Positions 10,086 to 23,000 of a stretch of 64,000 bases of DNA are shown piece by piece. The DNA lies in NCBI GenBank assembly GCA_025331435.1, contig JAIWNI010000054.1, positions 62,001 through 126,000 on the forward strand, given 5' to 3'. Source of the DNA: Choanephora cucurbitarum (lineage: Eukaryota; Mucoromycota; Mucoromycetes; Mucorales; Choanephoraceae). Position 1 is the stretch's first letter. Every line of letters starts with the position of its first letter. The translations under genes were made by a program, and so were the position numbers. Below the pieces are notes generated by a model. It had not been told where the DNA came from. It ran no database searches and saw only the letters and a program-made list of their open reading frames with translations.

Positions 10086-12240
10086 CTGTAATACCCTTCG
10101 CTTATCATCACTACTATTACTTACCTATCTATTATTATGTCTTGTTTTATATGTCTATCCATGCTATATAATAAAAATCCGTATTTCTTTTTTTTTTATG
10201 AAACTAGCCAAGAAAAGAAAATTGTCTACTCCAAGTCAATTGAGATTTGCTATTCAGCTTTGATAGCTGATTAACAATCATCGAAATCTTGACGTTCTTT
10301 TTTCTAGAAAGAAAACTTTCGTATAATACTCATTAAAACCCTGAACTACGGCTTTGTATAGTGCCTTTGTAACGACATCATCTTAAAAAAACGTATTTCT
10401 TTATCTTGGCATCTGCAAAGGCTACCTTACATTCATGAGCATTATTCAATCCAGAACGAACTGAGGGGAAACAGCTTAAGATACAGAAAACCAACCTGTT
10501 AGTAGCTTCAAAGAAGCAGCTGACAATGGATGACTTGAGAAAAAAAAATAGAATATGATTTTCTTCTCGCTTTGCTTTATGTTGTTTGTAGAAACTATGG
10601 AATATACGAGCATAGTGTATCTTACCAGCAATCTCCTACTTGATATGATGGTAAACTGCCCCAAATAATGTCAGGCTAGAAATGTTGGAAACCTCTATTT
10701 TTATCTTCATGAGAACAACATTTCTGTTGAATAGTGAAGTTAAAGTAAGGATTCTGGATCATAAGCTTTCTGTAAGTAAGGTTTTATTAAACAAGTTCAC
10801 TATCCTATCAAGGCTTATGACAATTTTACTATTCACAAATAAATTATAGGTTAAAGGAAACGCTCAACTTGTTTTCCTATCAAAGCAATAAGTTGCTCTA
10901 CCAGATGTGTCCTACTGAAGAGGCTTTTCTTGTTTCCTCTAAATGGTCACCATCATTCATTTGTATTGTATTGTATTGTATTGTATTGTATTGATAGACT
11001 ATTCGTTGTTGCTTGCATGGCATAAGAATGAGAGGATTTAGAATAAGCTCTGCTTGATTTCATCTTATTCTACCCACTTTCTGTTAGTATCAAACATCTT
11101 AATAAAGCTCATGCGTTCCAAATACCTTTTCTTGGCTGCATTCGTTTCGAAATTGCCTTAGCGTCTCTTGTTTCTGAAGGTCTTCAACTATTGAAGATGC
11201 TATTATACTTGTGATCTACAATCGATTTCAGGAGGATCGTACTATCATCGTTCTTCAGTGTTAAGAGTCATTTTTAGTTTAGGACAACTTTATGGTCAGT
11301 TGTTGCAAAAGCTCAATGTGATCAAATAGATCTTTTTTATTAGTAAAGTGTAGCAAAAGAAACAACGAATCAAGGCCTTCAAATCTGACAATATCAAAAC
11401 AGAAGTGTACTTGTTGAGGTAATACTATTTTTAAAGAAGTTGTTCAATAGCTTGTCACAGACATCTCATAAGTAAGAATCAGTTATTTTGCTGACAAGCC
11501 TGAGAATATCGGTCACTAACATCTTGATCAGCACATGATTACTAAATGATTGGCGTTCATACAGAGTAAGTCTCCAAGCGTGGTAAATAAGTATCGCGAA
11601 TGAAATTCACATGCAATCAGGCAGACTAAATAGGTACCTTTTGTTCATATTCAATGCAGTCTTAACCATGATAGCAGCGTTATTTTGTTGTCTGACTAAC
11701 GTTTGAAGATCTATTTATCGTTCAAGCAACTTTTTTTTTCTTTTTTACAGGAGGCTTGATCGACTAACATAGCTCGATCAATAGAGTCTCTTTATAAACA
11801 AGTCAGTTTCAACGGTGAAACGGTAGAATTGTAGCTACAAGATAAAAACCAAAATTGACTCTTTTTCGTTGCATTAGGTTAGATGTGCTTCCTACTACAA
11901 CTATAGCTTGACCACTTCACTTTGGAGACTGACTTGTATAGTATCAACATCACAAAGCGACAAAGTAAAACAAGGTTTACCCAATCCAGACACGGTGTTA
12001 TTTTTAGGTCAACTGACGACACCTAATTTCTCAAAGACCTTACTTTTTGAAATGACTGTTTGAAATGAAGATTTACGCTTCTTTCACATGAAAGTATAGC
12101 AACCATTGGTGCATGTAAGTCTATTCCCCCACATCAATAAGGAGGACAGTGACACAAGAGAAGCCTTGTATTTAAACTCATCAAAGTAATATGATTCTCA
12201 TCACTCTTTCTACTTTTTTATTTTTAAAAAATTTAGTATC
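10086..12240. other. Intergenic region, no gene seen
   Basis: About 2.1 kb without a convincing reading frame. It contains the pentanucleotide repeat at 10961-10993. TATTTAAA lies near 12169, about 70 bp before the START gene and at a plausible TATA distance. Nothing else was recognised. Confidence 0.55.
10961..10993 (+). repeat. (TTGTA)n microsatellite
   Basis: Six uninterrupted TTGTA units followed by TTG. A simple repeat in intergenic DNA. Confidence 0.95.
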
Positions 12241-13175
12241 ATGACCGTGACAAATCCCCATGCTGAAAGTTCAAAACAAGCCATGCATCTCTTGAAGCAA
12301 TATGCTAGTTCTGTAGAAGGCTGGACTATGACTCAAGAGAAGGAAGGTGTCAAACTCTACAGTAAGCAAGTTGACTCTAGCTCTATCCCATTGGTTCGAG
12401 GCGATACTTTATTGGCTGGCCATCAATTTACTGCCCAACAAGTGGCAACTGTTGCTACTTTGCCTGGCTGCAGAAAAATGTGTAAGTAGCATTCAATTAG
12501 CCTTTTCGCGTTGACTCAAACGCTAACTCTCTATTAGGGGATGAGAAATACGATTCATCCGAAATCAAGATGATGTACAGTCGATATGAATCTTTGTTTT
12601 GGGTCAAGATGAAGGCACCATGGCCTGTTAGTCCCCGAGATATATGTGCTACATCCTATCGCGAAGTGTCTGAAGATGAATGCTACATTGCAATGGTATC
12701 TGTTGAAGATAGTGCAGTCCCCCCTGTCTCTGGCTGTGTTCGTGCTAATTTGATGTTGTCAGGCTGGAAGATTGCCAAGGTGGAAGCAGGCATCGCTGTC
12801 ACCTATATCACTCAGGTCGATTTGGCTGGTTCCATTCCTTCATCTTTCCTCAAGAGCATTCAGCAACAGGTTCCTATGTGTGCAGGCTCTGTAGTCAAGT
12901 ACATTCAAGATCATGGCTATGCTCCTACTACCTTTGAATGTACAGCTGAATTCAAGCTTGAGACTTTTGAGCATTCAAAGAAAGAGTATGTTGCTCAATT
13001 AGATGGTACTGGCAATGCTACCTGGTTAGTCTCCAAGAAGATGTATCCTTCTGGCTTCAAGGTGTCTCTTAACGGTAAAGGTACCGAACAGACGACTGAC
13101 CATCGAAATGGTGATAAGCTGTTGACTGTAACTGACATAAACGGTCCTCTTACTGTCAAAATAAATAAAGCTTAA
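12241..13175 (+). CDS. START-domain lipid-binding/transfer protein
   Basis: Exons 12241-12481 and 12538-13175 join in phase (56-nt intron, rebuilding KMWDEKYDS) to give 292 aa. Residues about 15-220 match the START fold. Cues include WTMTQEKEGVKLYSKQ, PWPVSPRDICATSYRE and, in the C-terminal helix, AGSIPSSFLKSIQQQVP. START proteins bind a sterol or phospholipid in a hydrophobic pocket. There is no signal peptide or membrane segment, so it is probably cytosolic. The last 70 residues lie beyond START, are predicted by eye to be beta-rich (WLVSKKMYPSGFKVSLNGKG) and were not recognised. The ligand cannot be told from sequence. Confidence 0.85.
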
Positions 13176-14424
13176 GTTATTCTGACGACATTTTCAATAA
13201 AAATCTGTATCATAAAAGACTTTTTCATGCTTGAGTCTTGTCCAATTAAGTAGCAGTCAAAAAACCCTATTTGCAGGAGAGTGTAACAATGCAGAGTATA
13301 AATAGACAAAAAAAAACTGTAGCATAATCATACATGATCAAAGGAGTTGTGTACAAACCACTTTATTTTTTTTTTAGAAAAAGTTGTCAGCAACGTAATT
13401 GCAACGACCAAATATCTCTTTTTTTTTGTTTCAGTAATAGTCATCACATACTAATAGAAGCCTATGAAATTTTAACGCGTTCAAGGATTTCAATCAGACA
13501 AATAGCATGAGAATTGTCTTCTCCGATTAAATCAACAAAAAGAGCTATTTTCTTTGTTGGACAAGATCATTCGTCAACAATCTGATCCATCTCCCCCCTC
13601 TTTATTTTCTTGATAGAAAGCCTGAACTTCCTGCTCCGCATTTCTCTTGTTTCCTAAATCATACTAATCCAGTTTTGTTGCTTCAAAGAAATAAACTTAA
13701 GCTTTAAGGAGCTCGTATTCTCCCTTTTCTAAGTCATTGATCTAAAACACAACTCTATCATCATATCAAGTCTATATGCTTCCAGAAAAAAAGAGAGATG
13801 ACATACAGATACACGCGCTAAATTGCTACTACTGTTTAAGGATGAGCAAGTGGATACTCCTCTTGCTCAGCTGCCCTTCCTTTTCTCTATCTTCCAAGCA
13901 ACGCAAACCATAGTATAAAGCTGTCACTTAGATCAGCCTGATTTGTTTTTTTTTCTCGGGCTATAAAAAAGAAAAAGAAAAAGAGAAAGGCATGGAAATT
14001 CAATAAATCCGATTATTCCACGTGTTGAACAAATATTTCTAGGCCAAATGATTCAATGTAACACACGAATATAGATAAATGTATATATATAGTAAGAAAA
14101 AGTTATCATCATGACAAGATCAGGTCCCATTCCATTAATAGGCAATTTCGTATTATGGCTTGATCTGTTGGGGGGGGGGGGGGGTTTACAAGAGACATGG
14201 GGGATGAATGAAGATAGAGAGAATGATCTTGATGATATATATATATATATAGCAATAAAGAGGTCTTTTTTTTTATTATGTACAGAAAAATGAGTGTAAT
14301 TTAAAAAGTAAAGAACTATAGAAAATGGGGGGGGGGGGTGGCGAATAAACAAACAACAACAAAAGAAAGTTTACATAGAGATTCATATATAGACAAGAAA
14401 TAAATAACAAGCATACAAAGTGAC
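13176..14424. other. Intergenic region between convergent genes
   Basis: Downstream of both the START gene and the GATA-like gene. It has no supported gene. It holds two long G tracts (15 G at 14170-14184 and 12 G at 14327-14338) and a TA run near 14236-14250. The tracts would be poly-C in the 3' UTR of the minus-strand GATA-like gene. Confidence 0.6.
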
Positions 14425-15693
14425 TTAGAGTGTGGCTTCACTTAAAGAAGGAGAATGACCCATCATCATTTCTTCATCTTCTGCGTCGTGTTGACTGTTG
14501 AGAATCCACCCAACCTTCCATGGACGACCACAATTCCAGTATTTGGGGGTACAGAAAAAGAGATCGATATCTTCTTCAGGATCCACTTGACCATCAGGGC
14601 GAGACTGGCGCATCTGATCTATGAGGTGCATGGCTTTGCGCTTTTCTTCTTTACAGAGAACCCAGCGGCAATGGCGACAAACACAACCACCACTTTTGTT
14701 ATATCTATATTTGTATGAAAACAAATAAACAAAATCAGCCATCTTCTTATTATTTTTTTTTGGGCAAATCATCTCTTACCTTAAACCACATTTGTTACAG
14801 AGATAGACAAAGGGCTTGCCTTTGTCATTAAAGATAGTACTTGTAGGGAAAGGCCAATTGAAGGCCTTACGCATACAACCGTCGGATGTCTCATGACAGG
14901 CTTGACATGGGCCTTTAACACGAGAAGGCCTACCCGATGAGGTTTGGTTTTGTGAGTTCTTGCGACGAGCAGTAGGCTTCTTGCGATGTGAAGACTTGAT
15001 CGATTCATCATCTTCTTGCCAGGATGAGATGATAGGAGGCTGCTCAGCAGGCATTGATCTATCTTCTAATGATGGTGTGGAGGTTGGCTTTGACTGCCAA
15101 TCATGATGTGTAGGTACAAGATCGTTATAAATGGTATTGTCTCTAGACCAATGGTGTCGGGGTATCTCAATTTGCATAGGTCTCACGCGTCTTTCTGGGC
15201 GAGGTGCCGAAAGTCTATTTTTACTAAGGGTTTTGCGATGGTGCCTTGCCATTGATACACGTTGACGAAGGGACCAAAGAATGCCACCTCCTCTATAGAG
15301 TACTTGAGGTGTATGGTTCTCACTTAGTTGGAATACAACGCTCTTATCAACCATAGAATGGGAAGGCGATTTATGAGGAACTGATTTGCGCTTTCTAAAT
15401 GAAGTAGTGGAGACCACAGAAGACACACTCTCGTCTTCGTCTTCAGAAGTATCAAGCAAAAGCTCAGGTGGAGAAGGCATTGTATGAACAGGAGAGACAC
15501 GGCGAAAGGCACTGACAATTGGCTCACCCTTGTCATTACTGCTGTTGTGATGTACTATATCTTCGGGGGAAGGCTGGCGATCAAAAAATAATCGCTGATG
15601 GTAATTTTCATTGCTCAGCTCTGCATGACGATGATGTGTGTGTTGGTAATCATAAGGTGGTGAAAATGGTGCATTTAAGGCTGAAACGTTCAT
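14425..15693 (-). CDS. GATA-like zinc-finger protein with an expanded finger loop
   Basis: Exons 15693-14780 and 14704-14425 join in phase across a 75-nt intron and give 397 aa. The N-terminal 250 residues are disordered and S/P/R-rich. The finger GPCQACHE...YLCNKCGLRY is split by the intron. It ends in the LCNKCGLRY signature of GATA fingers, but the spacing is C-x2-C-x32-C-x2-C instead of the usual x17-20 loop. A second cysteine cluster, CVCRHCRWVLC, follows directly and is rich in basic residues (KEEKRKA). This may form a second metal site. It is probably a nuclear DNA-binding regulator. The target and class are unknown, and the divergent loop makes sequence-specific GATA binding uncertain. 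Confidence 0.75.
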
Positions 15694-17825
15694 CTTTTGC
15701 TCTATTGAATGAGTTGTTTATATCTATCTATCAGATAAAATCGGTCTAAAGATCAATATACTTGATAAAAACTTAAAATCCATTTGAACTTACAAAGAAG
15801 AAAAGGGGGAATACACAAAAGAAGAAGAAGAAGAAAGTGAATCAAAGATCAAAGGATACAGAGAGAAAAGAAAATACGAGAAAAAGACTTTTTATTAGGA
15901 TATGAACAAGAGATAGGGTTTTTATAGATCAAAAAAAAAGGGATTGAAGAACTCTTTTCCGGAAAAGCTGATGCCCGGTGTAAAGAAGGAGCCGGTGCCG
16001 ACTTAGTTGCAAATTTACTTACGGCTAAACATCACCCATATTTCATCATGGCTTGCCTAAAGCGGAGAGTTAAAGGGAATGATTCATTTTCTCTTGTGTC
16101 AGAACGTTCTTTTTTCATAATTCCTGCCTCTATCTCCCCCCACACACACATCTCTTGCAGGAATTTACATTTGAAGTAAAATCAGAAAAGAAGGACTTAT
16201 ACAAGAAGAGACATAGGGTAAGAACTAACCGAAAGCAATTCATCACCATCACTCTCTCACTTTCTCTTTTTTACTCCCTTCTTTAGCCTATGTGCACATC
16301 ATGAGACAATATTGCTCCATGTAGAAATCAACACTTTAGCGGAAGTTGCATCGCCTTGAAGAATTCGGGAAAAGATTTTTTAGAGCATTGCGGTGATTTA
16401 ACATTTGAGAAGTATATATATATATATATATATATATATACCACAGTAGATTATGAAAGACTATAGAAGAGAAAGAGACAGAGGGCGAAAGAAGACAGCA
16501 AAGCCTATCAGGTTACTAGTAACACTACCAATGTGATCTTTTTGTACGCTCTTTGAGATTAGAGAAGAGAAGAAGGCTATTCTGATTTGATTTCAAGATC
16601 TTCATTTATAATAATTTACAATTGTAATTGTCATGGCTTACATATGTGGTAAATGAAGGCTTGGTGATTGATCATTGGCTAGGGTGAATGTCAGTCCGAA
16701 TTCCAGTTGTCGGTTTCATTTTAGCCACGCACGCACGCACTGTTGAGATGTACCATCTTTTCTATTGATTTCGAAAAAGGATGTGCCACGCAATCCCCGA
16801 GTCTTATTGTGGAAAGCAGTAACATAGGCACGAGTTGTCTTTCTCTTAATGATTATTCGGTCTGTTCAGCATAGCATGTAGTTACGCCCCGCCTCCCTCT
16901 TTGCTTTTTTTTCTCTCATCCAGGCGGAGAGAAAAAGGCATGTGTTGCTTCAAGAAATGAGAACCTTACCTTTCAAATAAACAATTGCCCCTGACTATGA
17001 GGATCAGAGGAATGAAATTGCATCAGAAAGTAGCATAGATTTGTGATCTCAATTGCCTTGTTACCATAAGCTGTGACAAATCTAATTTAATTTGTCAGCA
17101 CCTGTATTATTAATCTCTGATCTCTTGTCTTGTTCGGGTTTTCTAAATACTTTTTTTATGATCTCGATAAGATTGTCACTTTGTTCGATGACTATGTTCC
17201 AATACATGAATCATTGTTCTTTTCTATCTTTATTAAGAATGGCACAGGATATTGGATAAACAAAAAGGAATGTCACCAAAGAGATGAGGCTGTCAACGCC
17301 TATAAAAAAGGGCTTATGGTAGATATTCAGCCAAGATAAGCCTTCGCTTAATATGACATCAGAGATTGGAAACAAAGAAAATGAGACGGTAAGTAATGAA
17401 GAGTTGTCTTCTTTCCTGTTGAAATTATTGCTTTCTTTTTTTCATATGAATAAAGCTCAAAGTTGATTCCAGTTAACGTGATCGGAATGAAAAATAAGTT
17501 CTTCATTTTTCTGTAGCAGTAGTACGAGATGTAACTTTTTTTTTCCAGCTGATTTTTTGATCTAAAGCCTTCTCTGTTTTGATTGCGTAGAGATCGCACT
17601 TCGTTATAATTTTGGTTGATCTTTGAGCAAATGTCTCCTTTTAAAGTAAATTTAAAACTAGAAAGGGAAAAACGATCACTTTGAAGCTTGTGATATAGAT
17701 CTGTCCCTCTTTAGATAAGACATCAACGACAGAAGCCGAATAGAAGTACATCGGACTGAATTTTGTATTTTCTAAATAGTCTTTTCTCTGTCCATTCTCT
17801 TTTAAGAAGTTTCTATTTATTCTTA
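15694..17825. other. Intergenic region up to the transposon
   Basis: No supported gene. It contains the GATA-like gene's leader (A/G-rich on the plus strand), a 14-unit TA run at 16413-16440 and a short ACGC run near 16727. The TA run lies about 720 bp upstream of that gene's start. Confidence 0.55.
16413..16440. repeat. (TA)14 microsatellite
   Basis: Uninterrupted TA dinucleotides. Confidence 0.95.
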
Positions 17826-18179
17826 CCAAACGGCGGATTTAAGAAATCATTTGGTGGTTTCTAAAAATCTAGTTGGCGCAAACTACGCGTAAAAAGAAAT
17901 ATCTAATCAGCGGTTTTTAAAGATGTCAATGAGCGCATACAAAATATTCAAGTAGCGTATTCTCGGATGCTTTTAGCGTATGTGATCCAGGTGAATGGGT
18001 TGTGTTGGAGATAACAGATAAACCTTGCTAGTTCATACCATCATAGAGCCTGATCCAGAAACAGTATTGTAAGCGAAAAAGGATCAAGTGTCAAGAGCCA
18101 AAAAAAAAAAAAAAAAAAGGCCAAGAGAGTCCAATTTATTTTTCAGAGCAACAGAGTAGCTTCATATAAAAGAACTAGA
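17826..18179 (+). repeat. Left terminal inverted repeat of the DNA transposon
   Basis: The inner 17915-18179 is an apparently exact inverse of 29633-29897. The outer 17826-17868 is the diverged tip. Between them, 17869-17914 looks like a second degenerate copy of the tip sequence that is absent on the right. Short AGCGTA/AGCGCATA-type motifs recur within the first 160 bp. Confidence 0.85.
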
Positions 18180-19843
18180 ATTATAGATTGGTGCTGCTTT
18201 TGGTCATGCAGACACTTAAACAGATCTTTTTCATAAAAGTGAGGGGTATCCGTAGCTTTCCAAAAAAAATCGTCGTATGCTTTCGTGAGATACAGATAAT
18301 GGTACATTGTTTTCTTTAATTTATAAGGAAAAGCATTTTTATTAGACATGCTTTTGAGAAAGCAGGGCATGTCATCGTAGGATTTTCTTTTTCTTTGTAC
18401 ATTGCTCAATTCAACAAAGACTTCATCATTCAAAGTACTCAGAGTTGTCTATAACAGTTGCTTAGTTTGTGTTTTGAAAGTGCTAACTCACATTAACAGA
18501 TTTACCTTGAGCTTAAACAGAGTAATAACCACGCCCTCCAAGTGTGGTGCGATCAGTCTTTCATCGTTAGGTACATGGATGTTGCCTTCTTTCTTTGTCA
18601 CACAGTAGCCACTTTGTTCGTAGAGTCGACAAACGGTACCGGACAAGGTCATTTTCCACGCTGAACAAAGACTTTAACGACTTCTGAAGACATTGGGCTA
18701 GTCGTAAAGTTTTCGATTCTTGCAAGGCGATTTGGCTTGCATCATTGGTCTTGAACTCCCAGAAAGAGAGCTCCTGATCGTTGTTGCCTGTGACCTTCAA
18801 GTCGACCTTTCTTCCGTTGTAATTGCTTTTTCTTATGGAGGAAGAGGCGAGAGGAAAAGAGGAAGGACTAGAAGCAAAGACGCTACTTATACTACCTGTA
18901 TAAGTGCCTTGGTTGTATTCTATGACAGGCTTTGTCGTAGCGGCAGCAGTAATCTTCAGCAACGAGCCAAGAAACACGATTTGCAACAATCGCTTGATCC
19001 GACCAATAGAGTCAGCTTCTTGCCAATTATCTTCAGTCTTCTGCTTGATGATTGTATTGATGGTATCAAACAACTCATAGACTTTGGTCTCCAAGGAACT
19101 CTCTGGCTCTTCTTCAAATTCAGCTCGCTTCAAAAGCACATGTTTTCTTGCTGTTGTTCTGAGCTGACCAAATTTGCTCTTGACGACTCTTTTGGGTTTT
19201 ATGTGTTCTGGTGTTGTGATCTGTATCAGGTTACAATCATCAAGACATATAAAAACCACTTTCCTTATTTCACCATTTTTTTCTTCTTTTACAATTTTGT
19301 CCATTTGACTCTATTTTATATTCCATCACTATTTCATATCTCCTTACCAACATCTTGGTCAGTATATCCTTCAAGAGGATTAAGACTCAAATTGTCGAGT
19401 GCTGTGCAAATATCATCAGAGGTATCTGACTTCAAAGTATCAATATGCTCTTGCTTTTCGCCTAAAAAAGCAGGCAGGTCTTTAGACTTGTTCTCCTCAA
19501 GGATATGGAGCCATTGGAACATTATAGATCTGATATCGTTGCTATCGTAACCTTAAAAACGAATTTAATAAGTCAAATCAAAAACCAGAAGACAATGAAT
19601 TGTATGGCTTACCTTTAACTTCTTCCAGACATTCATATCGCAACTGATACAATCCTCAATTGTCAAGTCTAATCTATATCTCCTTAACACAACAGCAAAG
19701 CGATCTCTCCATACTCGCATTAGCTGCAGTAAAGTAATCTCTTTACTACTAACTAAATCAAAGTACTTCTCAATAAATTCTGTCAAGGTTGGATCGGAGG
19801 CAATCTTGACATAGTGTCGTAATTCCTTTCCGCCAAAATACAT
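18143..19843 (-). pseudogene. Transposon second gene: PD-(D/E)XK nuclease-like protein (frameshifted)
   Basis: Several exons read on the minus strand. The first begins at ATG 19843 (MYFGGKELRHYV), with a longer alternative at 19996. The middle ones run to 19348 and from 19285, and the last ends at 18143 inside the left inverted repeat. The core has VDLKV, 11 residues, then WEFK, and a following helix QESKTLRLAQCLQK. This arrangement (D, then E-x-K, then a Q/K/R helix) is that of PD-(D/E)XK nucleases. I recall similar proteins as recurrent in Mucorales genomes. Damage: the first junction (near 19565-19522) does not keep phase. After SLFSVEN the frame shifts by one base in an A4 run (about 18650) before continuing as MTLSGTVCRLYEQ. 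Function is not known, and a TnpA-like helper or nuclease role is inference. Confidence 0.6.
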
Positions 19844-20089
19844 TACAATAGTTGAATTTAAAACAGGGAACAGAGATAAAAGCGAGCAGAGAGCAATAGA
19901 ATATAATAAGATTAGTGGATAGCAGTAATGTAAAGTGAGCTGAGAGCAATAGAATAAAGATAAAGAAGAGTAGAATAAAAACAAAGATTGGCTCATTGGA
20001 AAATGAAATCAGGTTTTATAAACATGTTGTTGCTTTAACACTGCTGTGTCACCTTGGAAAGTGGTTCTTTGTTCAGTATGCTTGAACCT

Positions 20090-23000
20090 CTATGACAAGT
20101 CCATTAATGTCTCAAGTAGAGAGACTTCCAACAGTGCATGATTACGAACAGTCCAGCTGCCGTCATCACACACTGGGAAGTCGAAAAAAACAACAGCTTT
20201 CCCACAAACCACACAGTATCTATTCTGCTTACGACCTGGCCTCTGTTTTTTAAGATAATGTATGAGTTCACAGTCTACAGATTTTTAAGAAATGAAATAC
20301 TTGCCTAAAAATACGCTTGTTGTATTCAAAAATAGCATAACAGCCTTCTTTCTGTACATTTTTGTTTCTACTACGAGACATCTCGGAAGCGTAAGTTGAA
20401 TTGTCAACTGCTATCTTGCCCGCAATCTTCATCTTATGATTCTTCTGGATGCTGTCCCAGTTGGGCGTTGTCTTGCCTTGCTGTCCGCTCACCATGTGAA
20501 TTATTGCCCTTGCTAACACTCTAAACTTAACAACACCTTCCACGTTTGCATCTGAGTTGCTGCCAGCAAAGCTATACTCAGTCTTCCCAAACGGGCTACA
20601 CAAATACGAACAATCAAGATCATTAGGATTCAGACCACCGTCACTGTTATCCTTCACTTCCAAATCAACATCCAAATCTAGCAACTTATGCACATCCAAA
20701 AAGTCGATCAATTGATCGATTTCTATCAGATTACAAGCATTGGTTCCGGCTCTATTGCTGGCCTTCATCTTCTTCTTCAAAGCACCGATACTTCTTTCCA
20801 TTGACCTCGCGCTATAAGCGGTCATTGGCCCAAGTTTGCGGATGATAGAACCAATATGACTCAGCAAGTGCATATTGACTCTGAATACAGTCAATGAAAT
20901 GCTTTCGTTGTCAACACATTGATCAAGGAAATCAAACCATTTTTTGAAATTGCTAATCAAGTATCGAATATTTGTTAGGTGAAGTATATAATATGCGAAG
21001 TATATAACTTACGATTCAATTTCGTTTATTTCGGCAGCAGACACACATCTTTGCATCGCCAACGCAACACCCCGACAAAGACAACACAGAGCCTTACCGG
21101 CAGCAAGGTTTTCCAAACGCGGAGCAATCAAAGCAGGGATGATATAGCGAAGTATGTCGATGTAATCCACACTTCGATACTTGCTAAGTTGGCTATTAGG
21201 ATTGAATGGTTGCCAAGATCCCAAGAATACATCAGGGATGTTGTTCTTGGTCAAACCAAGGGATTTCTCCACAGCCAAACAATTACTCTTGCTGATTCTG
21301 AAAGGGTAAGCTCCCTCATTGCCCGCATATTTGAAGGACTTGTTGAGCGTAGGAGCAATCATTCCGTAGACTAGTTTTGCAATGTTAGATAACAAGTGCA
21401 TTTCGTCAAGACCATGAAAGAATGCTCCTGCAACATCGAAAACGGGAACATCCTTGCACATATTGACCTTATTAATGCCATAGTTCTTCTGGTTAATCGA
21501 TTCCTATTTAAAAGGTATAGTAAGACAAATGGTCTATAGTAAAAACATGCACAACATTAATACATACATCCTTTTCTAAAAGCAACAGATGATTTCTTGT
21601 TCTTTCAGCCTGATCTCGCTGGGGAAAGTAGAGACCAGTCTTTGCGCAACTCTCACAGCTATCAACTGGATGCTCACCAAGTGCTATATTAAAGAAAGGG
21701 AATAATATAGAGATTGTAAGTGAAATTATTATTTCTATGATTTTAAAACATTTGAATCGTCGGGGATGCTTACTCAAACACTGCTTACATCCATAGAGAG
21801 AGGTGAAGCCTATGATAATCGTATTAATTTAATGTTTTACAGACGTAAGTATAAAAGTCTGTATACCAGCAAAATCCATCAACGAATTGATCTCAACCAG
21901 ATCACCAGTAAGGGTCAAACAGTGGATGTTGGCCTTAGTAACGAAAGTGTTGTTTTTGTAGACCTTTAGAGGAATACGGCCAAATGTTTCAAGCTCCTTG
22001 ATGATGGGGCGAAGGAGGCTGCGCAAGTCTTTTTTGTGATTGCCGCAGAAAACTGCCACTTCAAAAACGTTATCACCTCTGGATCTAAATAAGATATACA
22101 TCGTGCATTCGAGATTAGTTTATCAGGTAAAACAAATGCATAGGATCATCAGAAATGGAAACACAAAATACCTTTCCACGGGGCTGTAGTTTAATATGAT
22201 AACATGGACTGTCACAAATGACTTTTTGCTACACTTCGAAGAAAAGCCATCCACATTCGAAGCAAGAGCAAGTGTATCAGGAAACTCAAAAAGACCTTTC
22301 TTCAAGCATTCTTGATAAATTTCGCCATCAAATATATCGTCATATGATGTGTAATCATCAGCTTTAGGAGTGACAAAGTTATCATGACGGTATCGCAGAG
22401 CAACTCGCTTGTCTTCAGAACAAAGCAGGTAAGCAATCTTACGAACCAAGGAACAAATCTTGACATATGTTCTACCAGAAGAACCGGAGACAGGGCAATT
22501 ACTGGTGTTTCTATCCACAACTGGGTCAAAAAGATAACATCTGTTGTCACAAGTTTGGTGAGTACCCAAGGCAGACAGGTTACTCACTTTTTGACGGATT
22601 GTGCTAAGTGTCGCCTTCGTTGATAGCACATCGTACTTAACATGACTTCTAGGGACTTCAAAACAAAAAGTCAAATTAGTCGAAGGTCAGCTTCGTCGCC
22701 TTAAAATAACATACCGTTGTTTCTTGATAGCACGGTATTCAAGCATTTATTGTTCGACTTGATTATGTCATCGCTAACTGAAAGGCTAAGGCCACAAGCA
22801 AATTGACTGATGCTATGCTTTTCTCTGAATGTAAATAGCTGAGGAGTCACATCTACATTTGCACAAGTGGCATCGATTATATTGGAGTCTAGATGACAAG
22901 TTAGATTTGGATCAGTATAGACCTTCAAAACAGGTAAATGTAAGTATTACCAGTATCCTGAATGTCGATACATGCAATCATTGTCATCAGTTGTCTCTTC

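Noticed and set aside
18720..19550. 276-codon plus-strand frame across the transposon's second gene
   Set aside because: It is antisense to the exons carrying the PD-(D/E)XK-like core. Its sequence is Cys/Phe/Leu-rich and low in protein character.
19844..19996. Upstream ATG giving a Leu/Ser/Tyr-rich N-terminal extension to the nuclease-like protein
   Set aside because: The extension comes from imperfect repeats of TTCTATTGCTCT and looks like untranslated leader. The ATG at 19843 begins the protein-like part.
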